This document shows, piece after piece, positions 28,427-37,928 of a stretch of DNA of 64,000 nucleotides. Every line of letters begins with the position of its first letter. Position 1 is the first letter of the stretch. Position numbers and translations under genes: made by a program. Source of the stretch: Paludibacter sp. (GTDB lineage: Bacteria; Bacteroidota; Bacteroidia; Bacteroidales; Paludibacteraceae); assembly GCA_028710895.1 (NCBI GenBank), contig JAQTTH010000017.1, positions 1-64,000 on the forward strand, written 5' to 3'. The notes under the pieces were generated by a model, which was not told where the DNA came from, searched no databases, and saw only the letters and a program-made list of their open reading frames with translations.

Positions 28427-29080
28427 ATGAGACATGTAATTCTTGCAGACAATCAGGATATTTCGAATGCAGGTTGGCGCTATTTGATTAATAACCAATT
28501 TGGAGATATTGAGATTGTTGAAGTGTCGCAAAAAAAAGAACTTATTGATTCTCTGACTCTGTATCCTGATTCATTGGTAATTCTCGATTACACATTATTC
28601 GATTTTAGCAGTGCCAATGAACTTATAATCCTTCAGGTAAGATTCGAACATGTAGATTGGGTTTTGTTCTCTGATGAATTAAGTGATGATTTTTTAAGGA
28701 CAGTTCTTTATAACACCAATTCGTTCGGAGTGCTAATGAAAGATAGTACAAAGGATGAGATCAGCTCTGCACTGAAAGAGGCACTTAAAGGAAACAGATA
28801 CATTTGCAATCATGTTAGTAATATTCTTTTAGATAACTCACGAAATTTGTATTCTCAGAGCACTAAACAAGTCTTGACAGCTACAGAGCAGGAGATTCTA
28901 AAAGAAATGGCACTGGGGAAAACTACTAAGGAAATTGCCAGTAAACGGCATGTGAGTGCTCATACAATCATGACGCACCGTAAGAATATTTTCCGCAAAA
29001 TAGAGGTTAATAACGTTCACGAGGCTACAAAGTATGCTATGCGTGCCGGTATTGTTGATATGGCCGAATATTATATCTGA
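28427..29080 (+). CDS. LuxR-type response regulator
   Basis: Two-component regulator of 217 residues. The receiver domain keeps the phospho-acceptor Asp (VILDYTLFD, near 54) and the switch Lys (GVLMKDST). The C-terminal helix-turn-helix is standard ([20 protein letters not shown], then [17 protein letters not shown]). No sensor kinase is adjacent. Its place directly after gldKLMN hints at a role in type IX functions, which is an inference from position only. Confidence 0.88.
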   Translation: MRHVILADNQDISNAGWRYLINNQFGDIEIVEVSQKKELIDSLTLYPDSLVILDYTLFDFSSANELIILQVRFEHVDWVLFSDELSDDFLRTVLYNTNSFGVLMKDSTKDEISSALKEALKGNRYICNHVSNILLDNSRNLYSQSTKQVLTATEQEILKEMALGKTTKEIASKRHVSAHTIMTHRKNIFRKIEVNNVHEATKYAMRAGIVDMAEYYI

Positions 29081-29118
29081 TACTGTCAGTAAAACCAACG
29101 AAAAATTCCAGATTAGAA

Positions 29119-30180
29119 ATGAATATAGCGACTTTATTATCGGGAGGTGTTGATAGCTCGGTTGTGGTACACTTGCTGAAAGAAGCAGGCTATGATCCGA
29201 CTCTGTTTTATATTAAAATTGGAATGGATGATGATGAATTGTTGCATTGTACCTCCGAAGAAGATATTGAAATGGCAACGCTTATTGCCCGCAAATATGG
29301 TTGTAAGCTGGAAGTAGTTGACTTGCACAAAGATTATTGGGACAATGTTGTTGCCTATACAATTGAAAAAGTAAAGCTCGGATTGACGCCCAATCCAGAT
29401 GTAATGTGTAATAAACTAATCAAATTTGGTGTTTTTGAGCAACGGGTGGGTAAAGACTTTGATAAAACAGCCACAGGTCATTATGCTACAACAACCGAAA
29501 TAAATAATAAAGTTTATCTTTCCACTGCAAAGGATCCATTGAAAGACCAAACAGATTTTTTAGCACAAATTAATTCGTTACAGGTCTCTAAGTTGATGTT
29601 CCCTGTCGGTGGATTGATGAAGAATGAAGTTCGTGACATTGCAGAAAAAGCAAATCTGCCAAGCGCAAAAAGGCACGATAGTCAGGGTATTTGTTTTTTA
29701 GGGAAAGTAAACTATAATGACTTTATTCGTCGTTATCTTGGGGAGAAGGAGGGGCCCATCGTTGAGTTTGAAACCGGGAAAATTTTAGGAAAGCACAAAG
29801 GATATTGGTTTCACACAGTTGGTCAGCGTAAAGGATTAGGACTCTCTGGGGGGCCGTGGTATGTTATAAAGAAAGATGTGCCGGGAAACATAGTCTATGC
29901 CTCTAAAGGGTTTGATGTGGATACTCAGTATGGGAATGAGTTCTCAATGAGGGATTTTCATTTTATTACTGAAAACCAATGGGGAGAAACACCCCGTGAA
30001 ATTGATATCACCTTTAAGATCAGGCATACACCGGAATTCACGAAAGGGAAAATAGTTCAATTCCACGATGGCTACCGTTTAATTTCATCGGAGAGATTGC
30101 AGGGGATTGCTCCGGGGCAATTTGGAGTTATATATGATGCAGACTCCCAAATTTGCATAGGAAGTGGCGAAATCAAATAA
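29119..30180 (+). CDS. mnmA: tRNA 2-thiouridylase MnmA
   Basis: Adds sulfur to U34 of tRNA-Lys, -Glu and -Gln. It has 353 residues. The PP-loop is [12 protein letters not shown] at the start. Also present are [16 protein letters not shown] with one catalytic Cys, DSQGICFLG with the second Cys, and the C-terminal domain [20 protein letters not shown]. The window also has MnmD, which acts later on the same wobble base. Confidence 0.96.
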   Translation: MNIATLLSGGVDSSVVVHLLKEAGYDPTLFYIKIGMDDDELLHCTSEEDIEMATLIARKYGCKLEVVDLHKDYWDNVVAYTIEKVKLGLTPNPDVMCNKLIKFGVFEQRVGKDFDKTATGHYATTTEINNKVYLSTAKDPLKDQTDFLAQINSLQVSKLMFPVGGLMKNEVRDIAEKANLPSAKRHDSQGICFLGKVNYNDFIRRYLGEKEGPIVEFETGKILGKHKGYWFHTVGQRKGLGLSGGPWYVIKKDVPGNIVYASKGFDVDTQYGNEFSMRDFHFITENQWGETPREIDITFKIRHTPEFTKGKIVQFHDGYRLISSERLQGIAPGQFGVIYDADSQICIGSGEIK

Positions 30181-30184
30181 TGCT

Positions 30185-30228
30185 AAAACAAAGCAGCTGA
30201 TTCAATTTTGAATCAGCTGCTTTGTTTT
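30185..30228. terminator. Bidirectional terminator after mnmA
   Basis: A 20-bp perfect stem with a 4-base loop and A/T runs on both sides, shared by the convergent glycosyltransferase gene. Confidence 0.88.
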
Positions 30229-30247
30229 ATACAAGGTTTCTTCGTTT

Positions 30248-31345
30248 TTATTTCCATTTTCTTGGTTTGATTATAAACGTTGAAAATGCAGTCAAAACGA
30301 TATAGAATGGATATATTACCGATAGCAAAATATCAAAAAGCCATATGTGATTGAGTTGAAAGAATTTGCCTAAATTTACAAGATAAAGTGAATCGATGAC
30401 ATATTTGAAAATGAAGAGCATTGAAAATAATATGAGGTAGTTTGTTTGATAAAATGACATTGCAAATAGTCCGAGCATGAGAACGCAAATACTCAAAACC
30501 ACGAGTGCTGTTAGAATAACCTGCCAGTCTCTAAATGAGGAAGATTTAGATGTCCATCTACGGCGTTGAATAACAAATTCCTTTAATGTTTCCGCCTGTT
30601 TCGTTGTCACGAAAGCAGATTCAGACTTAAGAAACCGGATTGTACCTCCTTTTCTTTTTACGCTTTCAAGTAAAAACATATCATCTCCCGATTGTTCCTC
30701 ATCGTGTAAATCATTTTGACATTTCTCCCACATTTTCTTTGTAAATGCAAGATTAGCACCATTACAAAGTATAGGCATTCCAGCTCCGGTTGAACCTGCA
30801 GCAGCTCCTACCAGGCTTGTGAATTCTAATACCTGTAAATAGGAAAGAATTGATTCTTTACCCGATAATTTTACCGGACTGATTATTAAGTCGCAGGATG
30901 TTTTCTTTTGAAAACAATAAATGGATTCTAACCAATGATAGGACGGAAGACAATCGGCATCTGTTACGACTATAATGTCTCCTTTTGCCTGTAAAATACC
31001 TTCACGCTGTGCTTTTTTCTTACCATGTCCAACCGAATCAATCAATACAATTTTTGGAAAAGAAATTTGGGCTGCTTTGATGTAATTTTTTGTTGCGTCA
31101 GTTGAATGGTCGTTTACCAGGATAAATTCGAAGTTCTGATTGCTTTGTTGAGCCATGCAGGAAATAAGTTGGCGTATGTGTTTTTCTTCATTTTTACAAG
31201 CAACAACTACCGATATTAATGTTTTAATCTGTTCGTTTCCTTTCGGAACAAAGGGATTTATCTTATTCCAACCAATAATGAAAATCATTACAATAATAAA
31301 ATAAAGAAATGCAACTGTAGCTGTTGCAGCGTAAATCCAAACCAT
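30248..31345 (-). CDS. Membrane-bound family 2 glycosyltransferase
   Basis: Inverting GT2 enzyme of 365 residues. An N-terminal membrane helix (ATVAFLYFIIVMIFIIGW) is followed by a GT-A domain (ISVVVACKNEEKHIRQL, LVNDHSTDATKN, IIVVTDADCLPSYHWLE). Q-R-R-R-W appears near 260 (IQRRRWTSKS), and two or three membrane helices form the C-terminus. The acceptor is unknown. It starts 62 bases after the stop of the barrel gene at 31407 and is probably cotranscribed with it. Confidence 0.88.
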   Translation of the reverse strand: MVWIYAATATVAFLYFIIVMIFIIGWNKINPFVPKGNEQIKTLISVVVACKNEEKHIRQLISCMAQQSNQNFEFILVNDHSTDATKNYIKAAQISFPKIVLIDSVGHGKKKAQREGILQAKGDIIVVTDADCLPSYHWLESIYCFQKKTSCDLIISPVKLSGKESILSYLQVLEFTSLVGAAAGSTGAGMPILCNGANLAFTKKMWEKCQNDLHDEEQSGDDMFLLESVKRKGGTIRFLKSESAFVTTKQAETLKEFVIQRRRWTSKSSSFRDWQVILTALVVLSICVLMLGLFAMSFYQTNYLILFSMLFIFKYVIDSLYLVNLGKFFQLNHIWLFDILLSVIYPFYIVLTAFSTFIIKPRKWK

Positions 31346-31406
31346 AGCGTGTTTTTTAGTTAGGTAGTAACTTCTTCAATGGAAAACGAAATTCAATCAA
31401 TTAGGT

Positions 31407-32681
31407 TTAAAACAAATAATTTAATCCAATATAAAATCCTGTATTTCCATCCTGTTTGTCGAATGCTTTGCCAAAATCAACTGAAATAATAAAGTTCTCA
31501 TTCCAGCCAACCTTGAGGCCAATACCAGCAGCTGAGTGAAACATACCACTAGCATAATTGCCGAAGTATTTCGCTTTATCAGTGTTTGGCACATTAGCAA
31601 GATTCATTTCAATGGGTTTTAGTATTACTCCGGAATCAAAGAAAACATTCGTTCCCAGGTAAAAGTTCTGATTTAGCCATTCAAAACGTAAAAACTTGTA
31701 CCTTAATTCAAAGTTTCCAAAACCAACAGCATCACCAATAATTCGATTTCGCAAAATCCCCCGAACTGAACTCTTCCCACCTAATCCCTGATTGGTTGCA
31801 GCAATCAGATAGCTTGTTATAAGGAGCGGTTGTGCAAAATAAGGCACATGATTGTTTCCAATGGAAGTTTGATAATCCAATCGGTAGGCAAACGATAAAT
31901 CCTTTGCAAGTGTAAAGTATTGACGATGTATGAGTGCAAATTTTGTATGTGGATATTTATTTATCAGTCCGGGTGCTGTTTGCACTACAGCTTCGGTAAA
32001 AATACCTTTCATAGGACATGCCAACTGATCACGGGAATCATACTTTAACCCAGCTTTGAAATAGTTCAGGTTGCCTCCTGCTGCTTCATCTGAATTGATT
32101 AATCCCCATGTTTTATATTTCTCGAATAAAGTTTCTCCTGTTTTCAGGATTCCAAGTTTCGAATTATTTACAGTATCCATTGCAAAATGGTAAAAAGAAT
32201 ATCCGGCAACCCAACCTAATTTTGATTTACCGAAGTAACCTTGAAAATCGGCTTTCGCCCGAAACATGTTCCGTTCGTTTTTGTAAAATAAATGATTTGA
32301 TCTGCTTACTGAGTCAGGACTGTAAATGCTCTGATATCCATTAAATCCGTAAAAATCAGACATATTGTCGGTGACGTAACTAATGTCAATTGTTGATCGT
32401 ATTTTAGGAATCAGATGCTCTGAATCGTATCTGAATCGGGCAATAGTGGTTCCTTTCGTGTATGTTGAAAGCTCGAAATAGGCTGAGTGATTGTATTTTG
32501 GATAGTTTGATCCATCTCCGTAGTGGTATAGGTTGACTAATGCGCCATACTGGAAGCCAAGGTCAGAATCGTAAGAAATTGCAGGTAGGGCTCCAAACCC
32601 AAAACCTTTTTTGATTTTCTGCTCAGAGAAAACAGAGGTCACGAATAAAACTATACAGAATGTAATTAAGATTCGTTTCAT
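31407..32681 (-). CDS. BamA/TamA-like (Omp85) outer-membrane barrel
   Basis: Exported barrel of 424 residues with a signal peptide and no obvious POTRA repeats. It starts with GFGFGALPAISYDSDLGFQY, carries the Omp85-type loop SSVRGILRNRIIGDAVGF, and ends with GFYIGLNYLF. Short POTRA-less Omp85 relatives are frequent in Bacteroidota; the substrate or function is unknown. A -7 box precedes it. Confidence 0.85.
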   Translation of the reverse strand: MKRILITFCIVLFVTSVFSEQKIKKGFGFGALPAISYDSDLGFQYGALVNLYHYGDGSNYPKYNHSAYFELSTYTKGTTIARFRYDSEHLIPKIRSTIDISYVTDNMSDFYGFNGYQSIYSPDSVSRSNHLFYKNERNMFRAKADFQGYFGKSKLGWVAGYSFYHFAMDTVNNSKLGILKTGETLFEKYKTWGLINSDEAAGGNLNYFKAGLKYDSRDQLACPMKGIFTEAVVQTAPGLINKYPHTKFALIHRQYFTLAKDLSFAYRLDYQTSIGNNHVPYFAQPLLITSYLIAATNQGLGGKSSVRGILRNRIIGDAVGFGNFELRYKFLRFEWLNQNFYLGTNVFFDSGVILKPIEMNLANVPNTDKAKYFGNYASGMFHSAAGIGLKVGWNENFIISVDFGKAFDKQDGNTGFYIGLNYLF

Positions 32682-32706
32682 ACTGAGTGTTTTTTTATGA
32701 TTGGGT

Positions 32707-32714
32707 CAAAGATA
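32707..32714 (-). promoter_or_regulatory. -7 box TATCTTTG for the Omp85-like gene
   Basis: Minus-strand TAnnTTTG match 26 bases before the ATG at 32681. Confidence 0.6.
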
Positions 32715-32729
32715 TAAAAAAATGTGAAT

Positions 32730-32767
32730 AAAAAAAAGGTACACCTTAAAAAGTGTACCTTTTTTTT
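32730..32767. terminator. Terminator after the Fur-family gene
   Basis: A 15-bp stem AAAAAAAAGGTACAC/GTGTACCTTTTTTTT. It lies past the stop of the minus-strand Fur-family gene. Confidence 0.85.
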
Positions 32768-32784
32768 AATTTTAAATTATGATT

Positions 32785-33192
32785 TTAGTTGCCTTTACAT
32801 ACATTGCATATTCCCGAATAGGAAATCTCAACAGCATTAATGTTGAATTTGTCTGATTGAGGAAGTGTGAAGTAACTTGGATTCACATTGAAAATGTCGT
32901 GAACCGCCCCGCAACTCTTACACATAAAATGTGCATGAGCTGAAATGTCAACATCATAGCGGGCATTTTTTTCATCTATAACCAATGGACGAACTGCTCC
33001 TTTTTCTACAAATAAATCCAGGGTGTTGTACACAGTGGTTTTTGACAATGTTGGCATGTTGGGACTTAATGCCATATAAATTTCATCAATGGTGGGGTGA
33101 ATCCGGTTATTCAATAAAAAATTCATTACTGCTGAGCGTTGAACAGAAGGTTTTATTGAAAATTGACGTAGGTATTGGTGGGCTTCTAACAT
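32785..33192 (-). CDS. Fur-family metalloregulator (PerR-like)
   Basis: Metal-dependent regulator of 135 residues. It has a winged helix (SVQRSAVMNFLLNN, HPTIDEIYMAL, LSKTTVYNTLDLFVEKG) and a dimerisation domain with a zinc site of two CxxC pairs (MCKSCG and ICNVCKG). HAHFMC and DEKNARYDVD contain typical metal-site His and Asp. PerR versus Fur or Zur cannot be settled by eye. It has its own promoter and is monocistronic. Confidence 0.9.
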   Translation of the reverse strand: MLEAHQYLRQFSIKPSVQRSAVMNFLLNNRIHPTIDEIYMALSPNMPTLSKTTVYNTLDLFVEKGAVRPLVIDEKNARYDVDISAHAHFMCKSCGAVHDIFNVNPSYFTLPQSDKFNINAVEISYSGICNVCKGN

Positions 33193-33231
33193 GCTATAAA
33201 TTTTATAAATGTTCTTGTTTTGAAATCACTA

Positions 33232-33239
33232 CAAAGATA
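33232..33239 (-). promoter_or_regulatory. -7 box TATCTTTG for the Fur-family gene
   Basis: Minus-strand TAnnTTTG match 40 bases before the ATG. Confidence 0.6.
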
Positions 33240-33383
33240 AATATTTATTCAATATACTGCGCAAAAATATTTATTAATATTGTTTAATCTATTGAATTTA
33301 AGGTAGGTTTTCAGTTTGTGGATAATTCTTTAATAAAATAATTTCGGGATTTTCTATTTCTGTAATCTTTTTTGGGAAAATAA

Positions 33384-33415
33384 AAAAGTCGTAATATAGA
33401 AATATTACGACTTTT
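33384..33415. terminator. Terminator after mdh
   Basis: A 14-bp perfect stem (AAAAGTCGTAATAT) with AGAA loop, located just past the mdh stop on the minus strand. Confidence 0.85.
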
Positions 33416-33431
33416 ATTGATTAAATAGCTA

Positions 33432-34373
33432 TTACAATACGTTGATTTCTTTCAATACGTCGTTTGTAGCACGAACAGCAGCAGCACTTTTTACAAATAA
33501 AGCAGTTTCTTCAGCATTCAATTTGTAGTCGATAATTTCTTCTACACCGTTTTTGCCAATTAAAACCGGAACACCGATACAAATGTCGCTTTGTCCGTAT
33601 TCGCCTTCCAGGTAAACGCAGCAAGGAATCACCTTCTTTTGATCGTGGATAATTGATTCAACCAGGTAAGCTGCAGCAGCTCCCGGAGCATACCATGCAG
33701 AAGTACCAAGTAAACCAGTCAATGTAGCACCACCTACCATAGTGTCAGCAACAACTTTAGCCAATGTGTCAGCAGCAAGAATGTCGGCAACCGGACGGCC
33801 TTTGTAAGAAGCAAAGCGGGTCAATGGAATCATAGTAGTATCACCATGACCACCAATTACCATACCTTCGATTTCGGTTGGGTTAGCATTCAATGCTTTG
33901 CTTAAATAACATTTGAAGCGTGAGCTGTCTAATGTTCCGCCCATTCCAATAACTTTGTTTTTTGGAAGGCCTAATGATTTAAATGCAAGGTAAGTCATTG
34001 TATCCATAGGGTTACTTACTACAACGATAATTGCATTTGGCGAAAATTTCAAAATGTTTTCAGCAACACTTTTTACAATGCCTGCATTTACACCGATCAA
34101 CTCTTCGCGAGTCATACCCGGTTTGCGTGGAATACCAGAAGTGATAACTACAACATCTGAATTGGCTGTTTGAGCATAATCGTTGGTGCAACCAACAATC
34201 TTAGAATCAAAACCCAACAAAGAAGCTGTTTGAAGCATATCCAATGCTTTACCTTCTGCTATACCTTCTTTCACATCAAGCATTACAACTTCGTCTGCTA
34301 CTTCATTAAATGCAAGAACATTTGCACATGTAGCGCCTACATTTCCGGCACCTACTACGGTTACTTTTGACAT
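33432..34373 (-). CDS. mdh: Malate dehydrogenase
   Basis: NAD-dependent oxidation of malate to oxaloacetate. It has 313 residues, of the lactate-dehydrogenase-like type. Motifs are VVGAGNVGATCANV (Rossmann), SGIPRKPGMTREELIGVN, VVSNPMDTMTYL, and the catalytic His in GGHGDTTMIPL. Divergent from pgk across a 300-base promoter region. Confidence 0.96.
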   Translation of the reverse strand: MSKVTVVGAGNVGATCANVLAFNEVADEVVMLDVKEGIAEGKALDMLQTASLLGFDSKIVGCTNDYAQTANSDVVVITSGIPRKPGMTREELIGVNAGIVKSVAENILKFSPNAIIVVVSNPMDTMTYLAFKSLGLPKNKVIGMGGTLDSSRFKCYLSKALNANPTEIEGMVIGGHGDTTMIPLTRFASYKGRPVADILAADTLAKVVADTMVGGATLTGLLGTSAWYAPGAAAAYLVESIIHDQKKVIPCCVYLEGEYGQSDICIGVPVLIGKNGVEEIIDYKLNAEETALFVKSAAAVRATNDVLKEINVL

Positions 34374-34674
34374 AATAATTTTTATTTTTTAAGTTCGAAT
34401 TAGCTGTTTTTAAAAATCGACACAAAGATACAATTATATATTGATTAAAGAAAAATTTCTTTATTATTTTTGGATAGAAATTTCCTTCCATTATAAAAAA
34501 ATAGAAAGGAAGAATTCAATTATATTTTGTAACTTTTTTCGTACCTTTGCACCCGAAAAGTAACAGTTCGAAACAAGAAATTGTTTAGCTGAATTAATTC
34601 AAATTGTTCCTGAATTGAAGATTTTACTTTTTGTTGTAAATCAGAGAATTATCAAACTTTCAAATAAATAAGTT
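34374..34674. promoter_or_regulatory. Divergent promoter region of mdh and pgk
   Basis: The minus strand has TATCTTTG at 34423-34430, 50 bases before the mdh ATG. The plus strand has TACCTTTG at 34542-34549, 126 bases before the pgk ATG, giving pgk a long leader. Nothing else recognisable is in this gap. Confidence 0.6.
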
Positions 34675-35931
34675 ATGCAAACTATTGACAAATTTAATTT
34701 TGCCGGAAAAAAGGCAATCGTTCGTGTGGACTTTAATGTTCCTTTGAACAAAGAAACTGGTGCTGTAAGCGACGATACCCGTATTCGTGGTGCATTGTTG
34801 ACAATCAAAAAGATTTTGGCAGATGGTGGCTCAGTAATTTTGATGTCTCACATGGGTCGTCCAAAACAAAATCCGGATCCTAAATTTTCATTGAAACAAA
34901 TTATTTCTGCTGTTGAAGAACGTGTTGGTCAAAAAATTCAATTTGCTGAAGATTGTGTAAATGCTGATGCTCAGGCTGCAGCGTTGAAAGCCGGCGAGAT
35001 TTTGTTGCTGGAAAACCTTCGTTTTTACGAAGAAGAAGAAGGTAAACCACGTGGTGAATTTGCTACTGACGAAGAAAAGAAAGACGCTAAAAAAGCATTG
35101 AAAGCAAAACAACTGGAATTTGCTAAGAAACTGGCTGGTTATGCTGACGTATATGTAAACGATGCATTTGGTACAGCTCACCGTGCTCACGGTTCTACTG
35201 CTGTTATTGCACAGTTCTTCGCTCCTGAAAACAAAATGTTTGGTTTCCTTATCAACAGCGAGCTTATCGCCATGGATAAAGTGTTGAAAGAAGCTCAGGC
35301 TCCGTTTACAGCTATCATGGGTGGTGCTAAAGTTTCTGATAAGATTATGATTATCGAAAACCTGCTTGACCGTGTTCAGAACCTTATTATTGGTGGTGGT
35401 ATGACTTATACTTTTATCAAAGCGTTGGGTGGTGAAATAGGAAACTCACTTTGCGAAGCCGATAAACTGGATTTGGCTCTTGAAATTCTGAATAAAGCAA
35501 AAGCAAAAGGTGTAAATGTTTACATCCCAACTGATGCTGTAAATGCTGATAAATTTGCTGCTGATGCCGAAACCAATGTTTCTAAAACCAACGAAACTCC
35601 TGCCGGTTGGATGGGATTGGATATTGCTGACGAAACAATTGCTACTTTCAGCGAAGTAATTGCTAGCTCTAAAACAGTTCTTTGGAATGGTCCAATGGGT
35701 GTTTTCGAAATGGAAAAATTCGCAAAAGGAACAACTGCCATCGCTCACGCTGTAGCTACAGCAACAGCTAATGGTGCATTCTCGCTTATTGGTGGTGGTG
35801 ATTCAGTGGCTGCAATCAATAAAAATAATTTGGCTGATAAAGTGAGTTATGTTTCTACCGGTGGTGGAGCAATGCTTGAATATATGGAAGGTAAAGTGCT
35901 TCCCGGCATTGAAGCTATCCGCGGATTCTAA
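34675..35931 (+). CDS. pgk: Phosphoglycerate kinase
   Basis: Glycolytic enzyme making ATP from 1,3-bisphosphoglycerate. It has 418 residues. Motifs are [14 protein letters not shown] near the start, [44 protein letters not shown], and the C-terminal [11 protein letters not shown] and [13 protein letters not shown]. It is slightly longer than the roughly 395-residue norm, with an added segment around 118-140, as usual in Bacteroidota. Confidence 0.97.
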   Translation: MQTIDKFNFAGKKAIVRVDFNVPLNKETGAVSDDTRIRGALLTIKKILADGGSVILMSHMGRPKQNPDPKFSLKQIISAVEERVGQKIQFAEDCVNADAQAAALKAGEILLLENLRFYEEEEGKPRGEFATDEEKKDAKKALKAKQLEFAKKLAGYADVYVNDAFGTAHRAHGSTAVIAQFFAPENKMFGFLINSELIAMDKVLKEAQAPFTAIMGGAKVSDKIMIIENLLDRVQNLIIGGGMTYTFIKALGGEIGNSLCEADKLDLALEILNKAKAKGVNVYIPTDAVNADKFAADAETNVSKTNETPAGWMGLDIADETIATFSEVIASSKTVLWNGPMGVFEMEKFAKGTTAIAHAVATATANGAFSLIGGGDSVAAINKNNLADKVSYVSTGGGAMLEYMEGKVLPGIEAIRGF

Positions 35932-35958
35932 TTCATTCTGAATAAAAAATGTATAAAT

Positions 35959-35990
35959 CGGAGTGAAGCAGGTTGTTTCACTCCGTTTTT
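35959..35990 (+). terminator. Terminator after pgk
   Basis: A 9-bp stem CGGAGTGAA/TTCACTCCG followed by TTTTT. Confidence 0.82.
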
Positions 35991-36029
35991 GTCTAAAATA
36001 GTTTTGGATATTCTATTTTCCAGTAAAAA

Positions 36030-36797
36030 ATGACCTCAGATAATTTCGAAAATAAACCTACCTACCAACAATTGATGACGACCATTTTCGAGTGGTTGCC
36101 CGTTTGTGCGTTGGTAATAGACCCCAACGGAGTTATTCACGAAGTAAATCAGGAGGCCATTCATTTTTTCAGGGCAACTACCAAAGAAGATTTTATTTTC
36201 GATAAGCAAAATATTCGAAACATGATCATTGATTCACATCGTGCTATCGAAATGATAAAGCTCATAGCTCATAGCACGGCGCCTGTGAACCAGGAAATTC
36301 TTATCCGGCGATTCGATAGAACCATAGCCTGTGTGGATTTGTATAGTTGCCTGTTTCCCGACAATCCTCACTATATCTTTCTTCAATTTTCGGAAAAGAA
36401 GCCGGCAAGCGAGGTCTATATGTTTGAACTATCGCAAGCATTCAGGCGCGAAGCACAACGGTTAAGGCCTTATCTGAATAAACCGGGTAGAAAGATGCTC
36501 GATGAAATTCTTATCGAAGATATGGCTGAAAGCATTGTCGATAATAAGATTAAAAAGAAAAATCAGGTTGTGGTAATTCCGGATGAACGGATGGAGCAGC
36601 TAAAGAAGTTGTACCCTGAATTTTCGAATAACGATCTGATATTCTGTGGTTATCTGTCGCTTAAAATGTCAATTGATGAAATCTCAAGTGTGATAGATAA
36701 AACACCGAATAGCCTTCGGGTAACTTTCCATCGCATTCTCAAAAAAACTACTTTTGCCACCGGCCGCGAGTTTCTTCGTAAACTGGAGTCGCTTTAA
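36030..36797 (+). CDS. PAS-domain regulator with C-terminal helix-turn-helix
   Basis: Protein of 255 residues. An N-terminal PAS-like domain (FEWLPVCALVIDPNGVIHEV, then NQEAIHFF) spans about 15-125. A helical linker follows, then a C-terminal DNA-binding-like helical region (DLIFCGYLSLKMSIDEISSV, then TPNSLRVTFHRILKKT) that matches the LuxR-like output domains of Bacteroidota. No membrane segment is seen, so a cytosolic signal is likely. The target is unknown. Confidence 0.72.
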   Translation: MTSDNFENKPTYQQLMTTIFEWLPVCALVIDPNGVIHEVNQEAIHFFRATTKEDFIFDKQNIRNMIIDSHRAIEMIKLIAHSTAPVNQEILIRRFDRTIACVDLYSCLFPDNPHYIFLQFSEKKPASEVYMFELSQAFRREAQRLRPYLNKPGRKMLDEILIEDMAESIVDNKIKKKNQVVVIPDERMEQLKKLYPEFSNNDLIFCGYLSLKMSIDEISSVIDKTPNSLRVTFHRILKKTTFATGREFLRKLESL

Positions 36798-36886
36798 ACC
36801 GCCTGCAATCTGCTTTCCCAACTGCTTTCCTGTATATTTGCTTAAAATACATGTTGTAAAACATTAAAAAAAGGTAGGATAAAATC

Positions 36887-36917
36887 TTGCATATTTAAGA
36901 TTAACAGCTTATATTTG
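36887..36917 (+). promoter_or_regulatory. Promoter of the HU-related gene
   Basis: TTG at 36887, then 20 bases, then TATATTTG at 36910-36917: good -33/-7 spacing for Bacteroidota. The leader of about 120 bases has two small perfect hairpins, AGTTTG/CAAACT (36944-36958) and CACTC/GAGTG (36976-36988). Confidence 0.65.
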
Positions 36918-37045
36918 TCACGTCATTTAGTTAATTGTGTTTGAGTTTGGAGCAAACTTGTGAATAGACCTGTTGCACTCAACGAGTGAAGTCATACTTT
37001 TTTCTTGTTGAGAAAAATAAATATAAATCTTAAAAATAATTTATT

Positions 37046-37429
37046 ATGGCTGTTAAGTATGTATTAGCCCCCAAGGGCAATCCGGGTGACCCCAATGCAC
37101 CTAAAAAGTTTTACGCTCAAACAAAAAGTACCGGCGACATTACATTGAAACAAATTAGTCGGGAAATTGCTGAAAACTCTACCACAGTGAGCGACAGTGA
37201 TGTATTGGCGGTTTTGAACGACCTGACAAAAATTCTGAACCGACACCTGAAAGATGGCAAGATTGTTCGTTTTGGAGATTTTGGTACGTTCCAGATTAAT
37301 ATCAAGAGCGAAGGTGCCGAAACAGAAGACAAATTTCATCAAGCAATGCTTACCAATGTGAAGGTTACATATCGTCCGGGTATCGATGTTCGCGAAATGA
37401 TAAACAATCTCAAGTTCGAAAAATTATAA
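37046..37429 (+). CDS. HU-related DNA-binding protein with N-terminal extension
   Basis: Nucleoid-type protein of 127 residues. The first 30 residues (MAVKYVLAPKGNPGDPNAPK) are the extension typical of the Bacteroidota HU-related family. The HU core follows with LKDGKIVRFGDFGTFQINI and VTYRPGIDVREMINNLKF. It probably binds and bends DNA. It has a strong promoter and a terminator. Degenerate repeats start about 70 bases after its terminator. Confidence 0.93.
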   Translation: MAVKYVLAPKGNPGDPNAPKKFYAQTKSTGDITLKQISREIAENSTTVSDSDVLAVLNDLTKILNRHLKDGKIVRFGDFGTFQINIKSEGAETEDKFHQAMLTNVKVTYRPGIDVREMINNLKFEKL

Positions 37430-37455
37430 TCAGTAAACATATAGATAACCGAATG

Positions 37456-37511
37456 CCGGAAGTAATATGAGCGTGAACGTAACAGGTAGCATATTATTTC
37501 CGGTTTTCTTT
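37456..37511 (+). terminator. Terminator after the HU-related gene
   Basis: A 14-bp stem (CCGGAAGTAATATG with CATATTATTTCCGG, one G-U) with a 20-base loop, followed by TTTTCTTTT. Confidence 0.72.
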
Positions 37512-37567
37512 TGCCGTAAGCTTTACTCTCCGACGGTTTTTAAATTCATTATCGTGCGTTTAAAAAA

Positions 37568-37720
37568 CGCTCCCCGATGACTTGTCCAACTACTCTCCGA
37601 TGACTTCGGCAACTCGTCTCCGATGAGTTGGTCGACTGATCTCCGATGAGTTTTAAAATGATAGGAGTGTGTTTTTAAAATGGTCTCCGATGAGTTTTGA
37701 AGTGGACTGGGAGGAGATGA
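37568..37720. repeat. Degenerate 23-nt tandem repeats, core CTCCGATGASTT
   Basis: The core CCGATGA recurs at 37574, 37597, 37620 and 37643, an exact 23-base period. Weaker copies are near 37666, 37687 and 37714. The spacing is not a multiple of three, so it is not coding. There are no unique spacers of CRISPR size. The rest of the 37430-37928 gap holds only the terminator and AT-rich sequence. Confidence 0.75.
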
Positions 37721-37928
37721 ACGAGAGATAAATGATGTTTCTAACTTTTTACAGGTGGGTGAATGAAGTTAATGTTTTGAGTAAAATAAGAAGAAATGAG
37801 TGGTTTTAAAAGTTGATTTATTTGATATTCATAATCAATTCATACTTAAAGAAATCATTCTAACCCAGAAATAATGTATCGTAAAGTATTTTTTATATAC
37901 ACACCTTAGAATATAATAAATAGTAAAT

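Noticed and set aside
37568-37720. CRISPR array
   Set aside because: The period is 23 bases with a degenerate core and no unique spacers of 28-40 bases; no cas genes. The same holds for the 21-base units at 61264-61410.
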